Counted from the stretch's first letter, positions 8,932-17,883 are shown. The stretch: DNA of 64,000 nucleotides from RGIG9041 sp045657265 (GCA_045657265.1 JAZOSU010000015.1:1-64000); one strand, 5' to 3'. The notes: generated by a model from the sequence alone, not told the origin. Made by a program: numbers and translations.

Positions 8932-11016
8932 ATGCCTAGAGAATATCCACTTAAGAAGTATAGAAACATAGGTATAATGGCTCATATCGATGCTGGTAAA
9001 ACAACAACGACAGAGCGTATTCTTTTCTATACAGGTATAAATCACCGTATCGGTGAAACCCATGACGGTACCGCAACAATGGACTGGATGGAGCAGGAAC
9101 AGGAACGTGGTATTACTATCACTTCTGCTGCTACAACAGCTCAGTGGGATGGTCACAGAATTAACATTATCGATACTCCCGGACACGTTGACTTCACAGT
9201 TGAAGTTGAACGTTCACTCAGAGTACTTGATGGTTCTGTAACTGTACTTTGCGCAAAAGGCGGCGTTGAACCTCAGTCAGAAACTGTTTGGAGACAGGCT
9301 GATAAATATCAGGTTCCGCGTATGGCTTATGTAAATAAAATGGATATTATGGGTGCTGACTTTTTCAGAGTTGTTCAGATGATGAAAGACAGACTGAAAA
9401 CAAATGCAGTGCCGATCCAGCTTCCTATCGGTAAAGAAGATACTTTCAAAGGTATCATTGACCTTATCGAAATGAAAGCATATATGTACATGGATGACCT
9501 TGGTAAAGATATCCAGGTTGTTGATGTACCTGAAGATATGAAAGAACTTGCTGAAGAATACAGATTTAATCTTGTAGAGCACGTTGCTGAAACTTCAGAA
9601 GATCTTATGATGAAATACCTCGACGGTGAAGAACTCACAATAGAGGAAATCAGAGATGCTATCCGCGTATCTACTATTGCTAATACAATGGTTCCCGTAT
9701 GCTGCGGTACATCTTATAAAAACAAAGGCGTTCAGCTTCTTCTTGACAATATCGTAAGATATATGCCTTCTCCTTTGGACGTACCTGCAATTAAAGGTAC
9801 TGTTCCGAGAACAGAAGATGAAGAAGAAAGAAAATCAGACGATAACGAACCCTTTGCAGCTCTTGCATTTAAAATTATGACAGACCCATTCGTTGGTAAA
9901 CTTTGCTTCTTCAGAGTTTATTCAGGTGTACTTAAAGCAGGTACAACAGTTTATAACTCAAACAAAGATTCAAACGAAAGAGTTGGCCGTATCGTTGCTA
10001 TGCATGCTAACCACCGTAAAGATATTACAGAGGTTTATGCAGGTGATATTGCCGCTGCAGTTGGTCTTAAAAATGTTACAACAGGTGACACTCTTTGTGA
10101 TGAAAAGAAACCTATCATTCTTGAATCAATGGAATTCCCGGAACCTGTTATCCGCGTAGCTATTGAGCCTAAATCAAAAGCTTCACAGGAAAAAATGGGT
10201 ATCGCTCTTGCAAAACTTGCAGAAGAAGATCCTACATTCAAAACTTATACTGATGAGGAAACAGGCCAGACAATTATCGCTGGTATGGGTGAGCTTCACC
10301 TTGAAATTATCGTTGACAGACTTACACGTGAATTCAAAGTTGAAGCAAACGTAGGTAAACCTCAGGTATCTTATAAAGAAACCATCAGAAAGAATGCTGA
10401 CGTTGATCATAAATATGCTCGTCAGTCAGGTGGTAAAGGTCAGTACGGTCACGTTAAAATCAGAGTTGAGCCTAATGAATCAGGTAAAGGCTATGAATTT
10501 GTTAACGCTATCGTTGGTGGTGCTATTCCGAAGGAATATATCCCCGCTGTTGACGCAGGTATTCAGGGCGCAATGCAGTCTGGTGTACTTGCAGGTTACA
10601 ACGTAGTTGACCTTAAAGTAACACTTTATGACGGTTCATATCATGAAGTTGACTCTTCTGAAATGGCATTCAAGATTGCCGGTTCAATGGCTATTAAAGA
10701 AGCTATCAGAAAAGCAGATCCTGTACTTCTCGAGCCGCTTATGAAAGTTGTAGCAATCGTACCTGAAGAATACATGGGTGACGTTATGGGTGACCTTAAC
10801 TCACGTCGTGGTCAGATTCAGGGTATGGAAGCAAACAACGGTACACAGAACATCAACGCTCTCGTACCACTTGCTGAAATGTTCGGTTACGCAACAGACC
10901 TCCGTTCAAAAACACAGGGACGTGGTCAGTATTCAATGGAACCCGATTCATATCTTGAGGTTCCGAAGTCTATTGCTGAAAAAATCATTAGCAACCATCA
11001 GAAATCAGCAGAATAA
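8932..11016 (+). CDS. fusA: Elongation factor G
   Basis: EF-G is the GTPase that drives ribosomal translocation. The protein is 694 residues. The G1 motif AHIDAGKTT lies at about 17-25, with G3 DTPGHVDF, G4 NKMD and the family signature GGAIPKEYIPAVDAG in domain IV. The start follows GAAAGGAG with good spacing. It has the length of the canonical str-operon EF-G rather than a divergent paralogue. Confidence 0.98.
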   Translation: MPREYPLKKYRNIGIMAHIDAGKTTTTERILFYTGINHRIGETHDGTATMDWMEQEQERGITITSAATTAQWDGHRINIIDTPGHVDFTVEVERSLRVLDGSVTVLCAKGGVEPQSETVWRQADKYQVPRMAYVNKMDIMGADFFRVVQMMKDRLKTNAVPIQLPIGKEDTFKGIIDLIEMKAYMYMDDLGKDIQVVDVPEDMKELAEEYRFNLVEHVAETSEDLMMKYLDGEELTIEEIRDAIRVSTIANTMVPVCCGTSYKNKGVQLLLDNIVRYMPSPLDVPAIKGTVPRTEDEEERKSDDNEPFAALAFKIMTDPFVGKLCFFRVYSGVLKAGTTVYNSNKDSNERVGRIVAMHANHRKDITEVYAGDIAAAVGLKNVTTGDTLCDEKKPIILESMEFPEPVIRVAIEPKSKASQEKMGIALAKLAEEDPTFKTYTDEETGQTIIAGMGELHLEIIVDRLTREFKVEANVGKPQVSYKETIRKNADVDHKYARQSGGKGQYGHVKIRVEPNESGKGYEFVNAIVGGAIPKEYIPAVDAGIQGAMQSGVLAGYNVVDLKVTLYDGSYHEVDSSEMAFKIAGSMAIKEAIRKADPVLLEPLMKVVAIVPEEYMGDVMGDLNSRRGQIQGMEANNGTQNINALVPLAEMFGYATDLRSKTQGRGQYSMEPDSYLEVPKSIAEKIISNHQKSAE

Positions 11017-11043
11017 TCTTTGATGATTATTTTTAAAAAAGAC

Positions 11044-11072
11044 TTGAAAAATTCTTTATAATTTATTAAAAT
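11044..11072 (+). promoter_or_regulatory. Candidate promoter for tuf
   Basis: TTGAAA at 11044-11049 and TAAAAT at 11067-11072 are separated by 17 bp in the 99-nt fusA-tuf gap. The region is very AT-rich, so chance matches are likely. Extra tuf promoters at this place are common in bacteria. Confidence 0.4.
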
Positions 11073-11115
11073 AAACTTATATTAATTTATTTCCTAAAAA
11101 AGGGAGGACATTACA

Positions 11116-12315
11116 ATGGCAAAAGCTAAATTTGAAAGAAATAAACCACATGTTAACATTGGTACAATCGGCCACGTTGACCACGGTAAAACAACTCTTA
11201 CAGCTGCTATCACAAAGGTGCTTTCAATGAAAGGTCAGGCTGAATATTCAGAATACGGCAACATCGATAAAGCTCCTGAAGAAAGAGAAAGAGGTATTAC
11301 AATCAACACTGCTCACGTTGAGTACGAGACAGATACACGTCACTACGCTCACGTTGACTGCCCCGGACATGCTGACTACGTTAAAAACATGATCACCGGT
11401 GCTGCTCAGATGGACGGTGCTATCCTCGTTGTTTCTGCTGCTGACGGTGTTATGCCCCAGACAAGAGAACACATCCTTCTTTCACGTCAGGTTGGCGTTC
11501 CGAAGATCGTTGTTTTCATGAACAAATGTGATCAGGTTGACGACGAAGAACTTCTCGAACTCGTAGAAATGGAAATCAGAGAACTCCTTAACGAGTATGA
11601 ATTCCCGGGTGATGATACACCTATCGTTAAAGGTTCAGGTCTTGCTGTTCTTGAATCAACTTCATCAGACATCAACGCTGCTGAATATGCTCCTATCGTT
11701 GAACTTATGAGCGCAGTTGACGAATATATTCCTACACCTGCAAGAAATGCTGATCAGGACTTCCTTATGCCTGTAGAAGACGTATTCACAATCACAGGTC
11801 GTGGTACTGTTGCTACTGGTAGAGTAGAACGTGGTCAGATCAAACTCAACGAAGAAGTTGAAATCGTTGGTATTAAAGAAACAAAGAAAACAGTTGCTAC
11901 AGGTCTTGAAATGTTCAGAAAACTTCTCGACTTTGCAGAAGCTGGTGATAACGTTGGTGTACTCCTTCGTGGTGTTACAAGACAGGATATCGTAAGAGGT
12001 CAGGTTCTTGCTAAACCCGGTACAATCAACCCCCATACAAAATTCCAGGGTCAGGTTTACGTTCTTACTAAAGAAGAAGGTGGACGTCATAGCCCATTCT
12101 TCACAAACTACAGACCTCAGTTCTACTTCAGAACAACAGACGTTACAGGTATCGTTAACCTTCCCGAAGGTACAGACATGTGCAAACCTGGTGACAACGT
12201 TATGATGGATGTTGAACTTATCACACCTATCGCTATCGAAGTAGGCCTCCGTTTTGCTATCCGTGAAGGTGGTAGAACAGTTGGTTCAGGTATGGTTACT
12301 GCTATCAACGAGTAA
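11116..12315 (+). CDS. tuf: Elongation factor Tu
   Basis: EF-Tu carries aminoacyl-tRNA to the ribosome as a GTP complex. The 399-residue protein has G1 GHVDHGKTT starting at about 19, the switch I segment PEERERGITINTAHVEYET, G3 DCPGHADY and G4 NKCD, followed by domains II and III. AAAGGGAGG precedes the start. No terminator lies directly after the stop. An FMN riboswitch begins only 16 nt downstream, so tuf transcripts probably run into it. Confidence 0.98.
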   Translation: MAKAKFERNKPHVNIGTIGHVDHGKTTLTAAITKVLSMKGQAEYSEYGNIDKAPEERERGITINTAHVEYETDTRHYAHVDCPGHADYVKNMITGAAQMDGAILVVSAADGVMPQTREHILLSRQVGVPKIVVFMNKCDQVDDEELLELVEMEIRELLNEYEFPGDDTPIVKGSGLAVLESTSSDINAAEYAPIVELMSAVDEYIPTPARNADQDFLMPVEDVFTITGRGTVATGRVERGQIKLNEEVEIVGIKETKKTVATGLEMFRKLLDFAEAGDNVGVLLRGVTRQDIVRGQVLAKPGTINPHTKFQGQVYVLTKEEGGRHSPFFTNYRPQFYFRTTDVTGIVNLPEGTDMCKPGDNVMMDVELITPIAIEVGLRFAIREGGRTVGSGMVTAINE

Positions 12316-12331
12316 TTTTAAAAAATGAATA

Positions 12332-12443
12332 TATCTTTTCGGGGCGAGGCGAGATTCCTCACCGGTGGTATAGTCCACGAGCTTGAATGCATGATCGGGT
12401 GTAATTCCCGAACCGACGGTATAGTCCGGATGATAGAAAAGAT
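12332..12443 (+). promoter_or_regulatory. FMN riboswitch (RFN element)
   Basis: The conserved RFN blocks are visible in order: TATCTTTTCGGGGCGAGG, GAGATTCCTCACCGGTGGTA, TAGTCCACGAGC, AATTCCCGAACCGACGGTA and TAGTCCGGATG, closed by GAAAAGAT, which pairs with ATCTTTTC as P1. The downstream hairpin (12462-12486) and the riboflavin transporter gene fit transcription termination on FMN binding. Confidence 0.95.
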
Positions 12444-12461
12444 TTGAATATTGTTTTTTGG

Positions 12462-12498
12462 TGCCCCTGCATTTTTTGTAGGGGCATTATTTTTTTTG
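12462..12498 (+). terminator. FMN-riboswitch expression-platform terminator
   Basis: TGCCCCTGCA (12462-12471) pairs with TGTAGGGGCA (12477-12486), followed by TTATTTTTTTT. The left arm contains GCCCC, complementary to the aptamer's GGGGC at 12341-12345, which suggests a competing fold. It is also the first terminator after tuf. Confidence 0.88.
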
Positions 12499-12509
12499 GA
12501 GCTGAAATT

Positions 12510-13046
12510 ATGAAAACAAAAACCTTAAAAAAATTGACTACAGCCGCAATGCTTACTGCACTTTCAGTTATTCTTGGTGTATTTGCATTTCCTATTTTTC
12601 CAAATGTCGCATTTCTGGAATATGATATATGTGATGTAATTGTTCTTATTGTATCTTTTGCATTTGGACCTGTTTATGGAATTTTATCTTCCGTTACAGT
12701 TGCTGTGTTTCAGGCATTTATGCTTGATAAAAGCGGAATTTTCGGCTTTTTAATGAATATTATATCTACAGTTTCATTTGTGTTACCTGCAGCACTTGTT
12801 TATTTAAAAAATAAAACTAAAAAAGGCGCAGCTTTCGCTCTTTCTTGCGGAGTTGTAGTTATGACAATAATTATGATATTGTTTAATTACCTTGTCACTC
12901 CACATTTTATGGGCGTTCCTGTAAGCGTTGTTCATTCTCTTATGCCATATATAGCAGGATTTAATGTTGTAAAAGCAGTTGCTAATTCAATTATTACTTT
13001 TTTTGTGTATAAACATATCGGTAAAATAATAAAGAAATTTAATTGA
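12510..13046 (+). CDS. ribU: Riboflavin transporter, ECF S component RibU
   Basis: RibU is the substrate-binding membrane subunit of an energy-coupling-factor importer for riboflavin. The 178-residue protein has about five to six hydrophobic segments and the family-like stretch FAFPIFPNVAFLEYDICD near the N-terminus. ATG 12510 is chosen because GGAG precedes it directly after the terminator; an upstream extension would lie inside the riboswitch. The shared energizing module (EcfA, EcfA', EcfT) is not in this window. The FMN riboswitch supports the substrate. Confidence 0.92.
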   Translation: MKTKTLKKLTTAAMLTALSVILGVFAFPIFPNVAFLEYDICDVIVLIVSFAFGPVYGILSSVTVAVFQAFMLDKSGIFGFLMNIISTVSFVLPAALVYLKNKTKKGAAFALSCGVVVMTIIMILFNYLVTPHFMGVPVSVVHSLMPYIAGFNVVKAVANSIITFFVYKHIGKIIKKFN

Positions 13047-13071
13047 ATTTGTTTTTAAAAAGTGATATACT
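13043..13071 (+). promoter_or_regulatory. Promoter for the small export-protein gene
   Basis: TTGAAT (13043-13048) and TATACT (13066-13071) are 17 bp apart. The -35 box overlaps the ribU stop. The initiation site would lie about 20 nt before the gene at 13099. Confidence 0.5.
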
Positions 13072-13098
13072 TATAATATTAAATTTAAGGAGTATGTA

Positions 13099-13593
13099 AT
13101 GCAATTATTTGATTTTTTACAAAATATATCCGCAGAATTTTATGTTTTTTTTGTCTCAATGTTTCCAATAGTTGAACTCAGAGGCGCTATTCCTCTTGGC
13201 GCGGCTATGGATCTTAATATTTTTGAATGTTATTTTCTGAGTGTCTTAGGAAATCTTTTGCCAATTCCATTTATTCTTATTTTCATTAAGAAAATACTTG
13301 AATGGATGTCTGTTTCAAAAATAAAAATTTTTAATAAAATTTCTAATTGGATTATTAACAAAGCAGAAAAACGTAGTTCTAAAGTAGATAAATATTCTAT
13401 GTGGGGACTTTTTGCTTTTGTTGCGATACCTCTTCCCGGCACAGGCGGTTGGACAGGAGCTTTAATAGCTTCACTTATGGGTATGCGCTTTAAAAAATCT
13501 TTTGTTGCGGTTGCTTTAGGTATTTTTGTTGCCGGAATCATTATGACACTTGCGAGCTATGGAGTAGTGTCTATTTTTAAGATTTTTGCTTGA
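13099..13593 (+). CDS. Small multidrug-export-like membrane protein (COG2426 type)
   Basis: This 164-residue protein has about four hydrophobic segments. Two conserved-looking motifs, PIVELRGAIPLGAAM near residue 25 and PLPGTGGWTGALIA near residue 112, match the family annotated as putative small multidrug export protein. The substrate is not established for most members, so I do not assign one. AAGGAG precedes the ATG. The stop region overlaps the metK promoter. Confidence 0.8.
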   Translation: MQLFDFLQNISAEFYVFFVSMFPIVELRGAIPLGAAMDLNIFECYFLSVLGNLLPIPFILIFIKKILEWMSVSKIKIFNKISNWIINKAEKRSSKVDKYSMWGLFAFVAIPLPGTGGWTGALIASLMGMRFKKSFVAVALGIFVAGIIMTLASYGVVSIFKIFA

Positions 13594-13618
13594 CATATGT
13601 CAATTGATGTTGTATAAT
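13590..13618 (+). promoter_or_regulatory. Consensus sigma-A promoter for the S-box/metK transcript
   Basis: TTGACA at 13590-13595 and TATAAT at 13613-13618 with exactly 17 bp between them: a perfect consensus. It overlaps the stop codon of the preceding gene and lies about 20 bp before the riboswitch. Confidence 0.9.
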
Positions 13619-13640
13619 ATCATAGCTTAATAGAATATAA

Positions 13641-13726
13641 CTTTTATCAAGAGCGGCGGAGGGACAGGCCCTGTGAAGCCCGACAACCTGCATTATGTAA
13701 GGTGTTAATTCCTGATAGATAAAATT
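13641..13726 (+). promoter_or_regulatory. SAM-I (S-box) riboswitch
   Basis: Conserved S-box segments are clear: ATCAAGAGCGGCGGAGGGA, CAGGCCCTGTGAAGCCC, GACAACC and AAGGTGTTAATTCCTG, with P1 formed by TTTTATC (13642-13648) and GATAAAA (13718-13724). It precedes metK, a classic S-box target, and is followed by an intrinsic terminator. SAM binding would favour termination. Confidence 0.96.
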
Positions 13727-13730
13727 TTGT

Positions 13731-13760
13731 CCGCTCTTACTGTGTAAGAGCGGTTTTTTA
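13731..13760 (+). terminator. S-box terminator
   Basis: CCGCTCTTAC (13731-13740) pairs perfectly with GTAAGAGCGG (13744-13753) over a 3-nt loop, followed by TTTTTTA. The left arm is also complementary to AAGAGCGG at 13649-13656 inside the aptamer. Confidence 0.95.
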
Positions 13761-13775
13761 TGGAAAGGAAACGTT

Positions 13776-14933
13776 ATGATTAATAAATACTATTTTACAT
13801 CTGAATCAGTTACAGAAGGACATCCTGATAAAATATGTGATAGAATTTCAGACTCAATTCTTGATGAAATTTTATCTCAGGATAAAAACGCAAGAGTAGC
13901 TTGTGAGACTACGGTAACTACAGGCTGCGTTCATATTATGGGTGAAATAACAACTACTGCAAACGTTGATTATGCTTTGGTTGCAAGAAACGCTATAAAT
14001 GAAATCGGATATAATAATCCCGAATATGGTTTTGACGGCAATTCTTGTTCAGTGCTCGTTTCAGTTGATAAACAGTCTCCTGATATTGCTATGGGTGTTG
14101 ATAGAGATAACGATATCGGCGCAGGTGATCAGGGTATGATGTTCGGTTATGCATGTAATGAAACAAAAGAACTTATGCCGCTTACTGCTTCACTTTCACA
14201 TAAACTTGCTAAAAAACTTACAGAAGTTCGCAAAACAGGTGTTCTTCCATATCTTCGTCCTGACGGCAAAACTCAGGTTACTGCAGAATATGAAGACGGA
14301 AAAATTAAAAGATTAGACGCTGTTGTAGTTTCAACTCAGCATAGCGAAGATGTTTCTTTGGAACAAATCAGACAAGATATAAAAAAATTCGTAATAGATT
14401 CAACTGTTCCGTCAGATTTGTTGGATGAAAATACTAAAATTTACGTTAACCCTACAGGCAGATTTGTAATCGGTGGACCTGTTGGTGACAGCGGACTTAC
14501 AGGAAGAAAAATTATTGTAGATACATATGGCGGTGTTGGTAGACACGGCGGCGGTGCTTTTTCAGGTAAAGACCCGACAAAAGTTGACAGAAGCGCTGCA
14601 TATGCCGCAAGATATGTAGCTAAAAATATTGTTGCCGCAGGACTTGCTGACAGATGTGAAGTTCAACTTGCTTATGCTATAGGCGTTGCGTATCCTGTAT
14701 CGGTTTTTGTTGAAACATTCGGAACAGAAAAGAAACCTATGGACGTTATTTACTCTGTTGTAGATAAATTTTTTGATCTTCGTCCTCAGGCGATTATAGA
14801 AAAATTTGATTTACGTCGTCCTATCTATCGTGAACTTTCAAGCTACGGTCATATGGGTAGGGAAGAACTTAACTGTCCTTGGGAGGATTTGTCATTGGTT
14901 TCCCAAATAAAAGAATTTGTAGAGGCAAAGTAA
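13776..14933 (+). CDS. metK: S-adenosylmethionine synthetase
   Basis: MetK makes S-adenosylmethionine from methionine and ATP. The 385-residue protein has the N-terminal FTSESVTEGHPDKICD motif, GAGDQGMMFGYA and the glycine-rich loop GGGAFSGKDPTKVDRSAAY. Length and motifs are normal for bacterial enzymes. GGAAAGGAAA precedes the ATG. It is controlled by a consensus promoter and the SAM-I riboswitch directly upstream, closing a product-feedback loop. Confidence 0.98.
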   Translation: MINKYYFTSESVTEGHPDKICDRISDSILDEILSQDKNARVACETTVTTGCVHIMGEITTTANVDYALVARNAINEIGYNNPEYGFDGNSCSVLVSVDKQSPDIAMGVDRDNDIGAGDQGMMFGYACNETKELMPLTASLSHKLAKKLTEVRKTGVLPYLRPDGKTQVTAEYEDGKIKRLDAVVVSTQHSEDVSLEQIRQDIKKFVIDSTVPSDLLDENTKIYVNPTGRFVIGGPVGDSGLTGRKIIVDTYGGVGRHGGGAFSGKDPTKVDRSAAYAARYVAKNIVAAGLADRCEVQLAYAIGVAYPVSVFVETFGTEKKPMDVIYSVVDKFFDLRPQAIIEKFDLRRPIYRELSSYGHMGREELNCPWEDLSLVSQIKEFVEAK

Positions 14934-14934
14934 T

Positions 14935-15240
14935 ATGATAAGACACGTATGTATGTTTAAATTCAAAGAAGAAGCAGAAGGTAGAACAAAAGCTGAAAAC
15001 GTTGCAATAACAAAATCTATGCTTGACAAACTGCCTGAAACAATCAGTTATATTATTAATTCTGAAACTTTTGTCGGAGATGACAATCAAGCTTTAGATA
15101 ACTATGACCTGATTTTAATTTCTGACTTTGAAAACTTTGAAACGTTGGAAAAATATAAAGTTCATCCCGATCACGTTGCAGTAGGCGAATTTATGCGTCC
15201 TGTACGTATTTCGAGAACTTGTATTGACTATCAAATCTGA
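14935..15240 (+). CDS. Dabb-domain (stress-responsive A/B barrel) protein
   Basis: This 101-residue protein fits the dimeric alpha/beta-barrel Dabb family: MIRHVCMFKFKEEA at the start, YDLILISDFENFETLEKYKVH in the middle and an HPDHVAVGEF motif. Its start lies one base after the metK stop, so it is in the S-box-controlled transcript. Its substrate is unknown, and a link to SAM metabolism is only suggested by position. Confidence 0.8.
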   Translation: MIRHVCMFKFKEEAEGRTKAENVAITKSMLDKLPETISYIINSETFVGDDNQALDNYDLILISDFENFETLEKYKVHPDHVAVGEFMRPVRISRTCIDYQI

Positions 15241-15247
15241 TTCACTT

Positions 15248-15288
15248 AAAAAATCACCTTTGCATAAGATATTGCGAGGTGATTTTTT
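15248..15288 (+). terminator. Terminator after the metK operon, overlapping the next ribosome site
   Basis: AAAAAATCACC.TTGCA (15248-15264) pairs with TTGC.GAGGTGATTTTTT (15272-15288). The right arm contains GAGGTGAT, the likely ribosome-binding site of the gene starting at 15289. The hairpin can therefore end the metK message and hide the next start. Confidence 0.8.
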
Positions 15289-15606
15289 ATGTTAAAATCT
15301 ATTTTGTTGATTTTAATGTCATTTTTTGCAGTGGTTGGCTTTTTAGAGTGTCTTATAGTGATGCTTGAAACTATTTCTTCCTGTAAATATAAAGAAATTT
15401 CTGATATTTGTTTGAAGGTGGAATTGAAAGGCAGTATCGAAAACGTAAAATTTTTACTTGATACACTGACTCTTCAGGCAGAACGGATAAGTTATAATTC
15501 CAATCCTACAAGAGTTGTTATTAAAAATGCCGGTCTTGATGAAAATACATATGCTCAGATATATACTTTTTGTTTGGAAAATGATAATATTACTATAGAA
15601 AATTAA
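15289..15606 (+). CDS. Small membrane-anchored protein of unknown function
   Basis: I do not recognise this 105-residue protein. Residues 1-30 form one hydrophobic segment (an uncleaved anchor or a signal). The remainder is a small mixed alpha/beta domain with little charge bias. The ATG touches the preceding hairpin, whose right arm holds the AGGTGAT ribosome site. A second terminator follows directly, so it may be a single-gene unit or a weakly transcribed extension of metK. Confidence 0.65.
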   Translation: MLKSILLILMSFFAVVGFLECLIVMLETISSCKYKEISDICLKVELKGSIENVKFLLDTLTLQAERISYNSNPTRVVIKNAGLDENTYAQIYTFCLENDNITIEN

Positions 15607-15625
15607 TTTGATTTGTGATACAATG

Positions 15626-15660
15626 TTTCCGTAGATTTTACTCTGCGGAAATTTTTGTTT
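15626..15660 (+). terminator. Terminator before recD2
   Basis: TTTCCGTAGA (15626-15635) pairs with TCTGCGGAAA (15642-15651) with one wobble, followed by TTTTTGTTTT. The recD2 ribosome site GGAGG begins three bases later. Confidence 0.8.
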
Positions 15661-15672
15661 TTGGAGGCGCTG

Positions 15673-17883
15673 ATGTCGGAATTTGAAGATGATGTAATAG
15701 ACGGAATAATTGAAGAAGTTATCTTTGAAAATGATGATACAGGTTATAGAGTCTTTACTGTAAACAGTGACGGAATTCTTAATACTCTTGTGGCTACCTG
15801 TCCGCCTCTTTATGCAGGGGAATCGATAACAGCTTCGGGTGAATGGAAACAGCATTCGGCATATGGAAGACAGTTTGTATGTTCTGATATCGAAAAAAGC
15901 TTTCCTTACGAACTTTCGGGTATGCTTAAATTTCTTGCAAGCGGTGCAGTTAAAGGTATTGGCCCCGCAACTGCTAAAAAAATCATAGATTTATTTAAAG
16001 AAGATAGCTTTTATATAATTGAAACAGAACCTGACAGACTAACTGCTATAAAAGGTATTTCTATCGAAAAAGCCCGTCAGATGTCTGATTCGTTTAAAAC
16101 TACACTCGGTATACGAGATATTATGATGCAACTTAATCAATATAATATTTCTCCTGCCGTAGCGGTTAATATTTATAAAAAATTCGGCGCATTTTCCCTT
16201 GATATAATAAACCAGAACCCATATAAACTGTGGGAAGAAATTGAAGATTTTACTTTTCAGGCGGCTGATAGAATTGCTCTTGAAAATGGTTTTGAACAAA
16301 CGTGCGAAATCAGACTTACTTACTTTATTAAATATATTCTTGTACATAACTTAACAAACGGTCATTCGTTTCTTCCTTTTGAAAAACTTTGCGAAATAGC
16401 ATCTGCAAACGTAGGTGTTAGCGCAGATGAAGCGGAAAACTGTGTTTTGTCAATGCTCTCTTCTGCTCAACTGTTTGAGATGAATGTAAATAATGTAAAA
16501 GCAGTATATCTTCCTGCGCTGTTTATTGCGGAAAACTTTTGCGCTAAAAAACTTTATGAGATTTGTAATTCTCCTAAAAATTCAATATCAAACTTGGATA
16601 AACATATAGATTTATTGGAAAACAGATTAAATATAACCTATGCCGAAAACCAACGTTCTGCTATACGTATGTCGGTTGAAAATAAAATGCTTGTTATTAC
16701 AGGCGGACCGGGTACAGGTAAAACTACAACTCTCAACGGCATAATCAGACTTTTTGAAAATCTTGGATTCGGTATAACTCTTTGCGCACCCACAGGAAGA
16801 GCGGCAAAACGTATGTCTGAGGTTTGCGACAGGGAAGCTAAAACTATTCACAGACTTCTTGAAGTTGATGCAACACGCGATAATATGTTTGTCAAAAATG
16901 AATCTAACCCCATAAAAACAGACGTTATTATTGTAGATGAAATGTCGATGGTAGATATCCGTTTGTTTGAAGCACTTCTTAGAGCAACCCCTTCAACTAC
17001 AAGATTTATTATGGTAGGGGATGCCGATCAGCTTCCGAGCGTCGGCGCGGGTAATGTATTTTCTGATATTATTCGTTCTAAAAAAATACCGACAGTATTT
17101 CTTAATGAAGTATTCAGACAAGCTACGGAAAGTAAAATAATTACTAACGCCCATTGTATAAACAAAGGACAGATACCTGACCTTGTCAATTCAGAAGAAT
17201 TTTTCTTTATTAAAAAATCATCACCTGAAGCGGTGGTGGAAGCAGTATGTACTCTTGCATCCGAGAGAATACCTCAAAAATACCGTAAATCTGTTCTTTC
17301 GGGTTTGCAGATAATTACTCCTACCAAAAAGACTCCCACAGGTACGCAAAATATTAATAGTGTTTTAAGGGATATTGTGAACCCATCTAAAGATGGGACT
17401 TCAGAAGTAACAGTGAAAAACAGAAGTTATCGCGTTGGTGATAAGGTGATGCAGATAAAAAACAATTATGATATTATTTGCAGACGCAGTAACGGTAGTT
17501 ATGAAACAGGGGTATTTAACGGCGATATAGGTATTATTGATAAAATTGATTCAAGAGAAAAACAGATTTATGTTTTGTTTGATGACAAAACTGCGATTTA
17601 TGAATTTTCTGATGCAGACCAACTTGAAAGTGCTTATGCAATTACGGTACATAAAAGTCAGGGTTCTGAATTTGATGCTGTAATACTTGTAATATCTGAT
17701 ATGACTCCTCTTTTGCAATACAGGAACTTGCTGTATACTGCGGTTACAAGAGCAAAGCAATTGCTTATTGTTGTAGGTAATGAACAGGTTGTAAATCAGA
17801 TGGTAAACAATAATAAAAGAACCAACAGATATTCGGGTCTTAAATATATGCTTACAGGCCATTTTGATATGGAGGATAAATAA
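15673..17883 (+). CDS. recD2: RecD2-type ATP-dependent DNA helicase
   Basis: RecD2 is a 5'-3' superfamily-1B helicase found in bacteria without RecBC partners. The 736-residue protein has an N-terminal domain, a helix-hairpin-helix-like region (GAVKGIGPATAKKII), Walker A GGPGTGKTT near 344, Walker B IVDEMSMVD, and late motifs HKSQGSEFDAVI and YTAVTRAK. ATG 15673 is chosen over a start six codons upstream because GGAGG at 15663-15667 has correct spacing. Its stop overlaps the comF start by one base. Confidence 0.93.
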   Translation: MSEFEDDVIDGIIEEVIFENDDTGYRVFTVNSDGILNTLVATCPPLYAGESITASGEWKQHSAYGRQFVCSDIEKSFPYELSGMLKFLASGAVKGIGPATAKKIIDLFKEDSFYIIETEPDRLTAIKGISIEKARQMSDSFKTTLGIRDIMMQLNQYNISPAVAVNIYKKFGAFSLDIINQNPYKLWEEIEDFTFQAADRIALENGFEQTCEIRLTYFIKYILVHNLTNGHSFLPFEKLCEIASANVGVSADEAENCVLSMLSSAQLFEMNVNNVKAVYLPALFIAENFCAKKLYEICNSPKNSISNLDKHIDLLENRLNITYAENQRSAIRMSVENKMLVITGGPGTGKTTTLNGIIRLFENLGFGITLCAPTGRAAKRMSEVCDREAKTIHRLLEVDATRDNMFVKNESNPIKTDVIIVDEMSMVDIRLFEALLRATPSTTRFIMVGDADQLPSVGAGNVFSDIIRSKKIPTVFLNEVFRQATESKIITNAHCINKGQIPDLVNSEEFFFIKKSSPEAVVEAVCTLASERIPQKYRKSVLSGLQIITPTKKTPTGTQNINSVLRDIVNPSKDGTSEVTVKNRSYRVGDKVMQIKNNYDIICRRSNGSYETGVFNGDIGIIDKIDSREKQIYVLFDDKTAIYEFSDADQLESAYAITVHKSQGSEFDAVILVISDMTPLLQYRNLLYTAVTRAKQLLIVVGNEQVVNQMVNNNKRTNRYSGLKYMLTGHFDMEDK

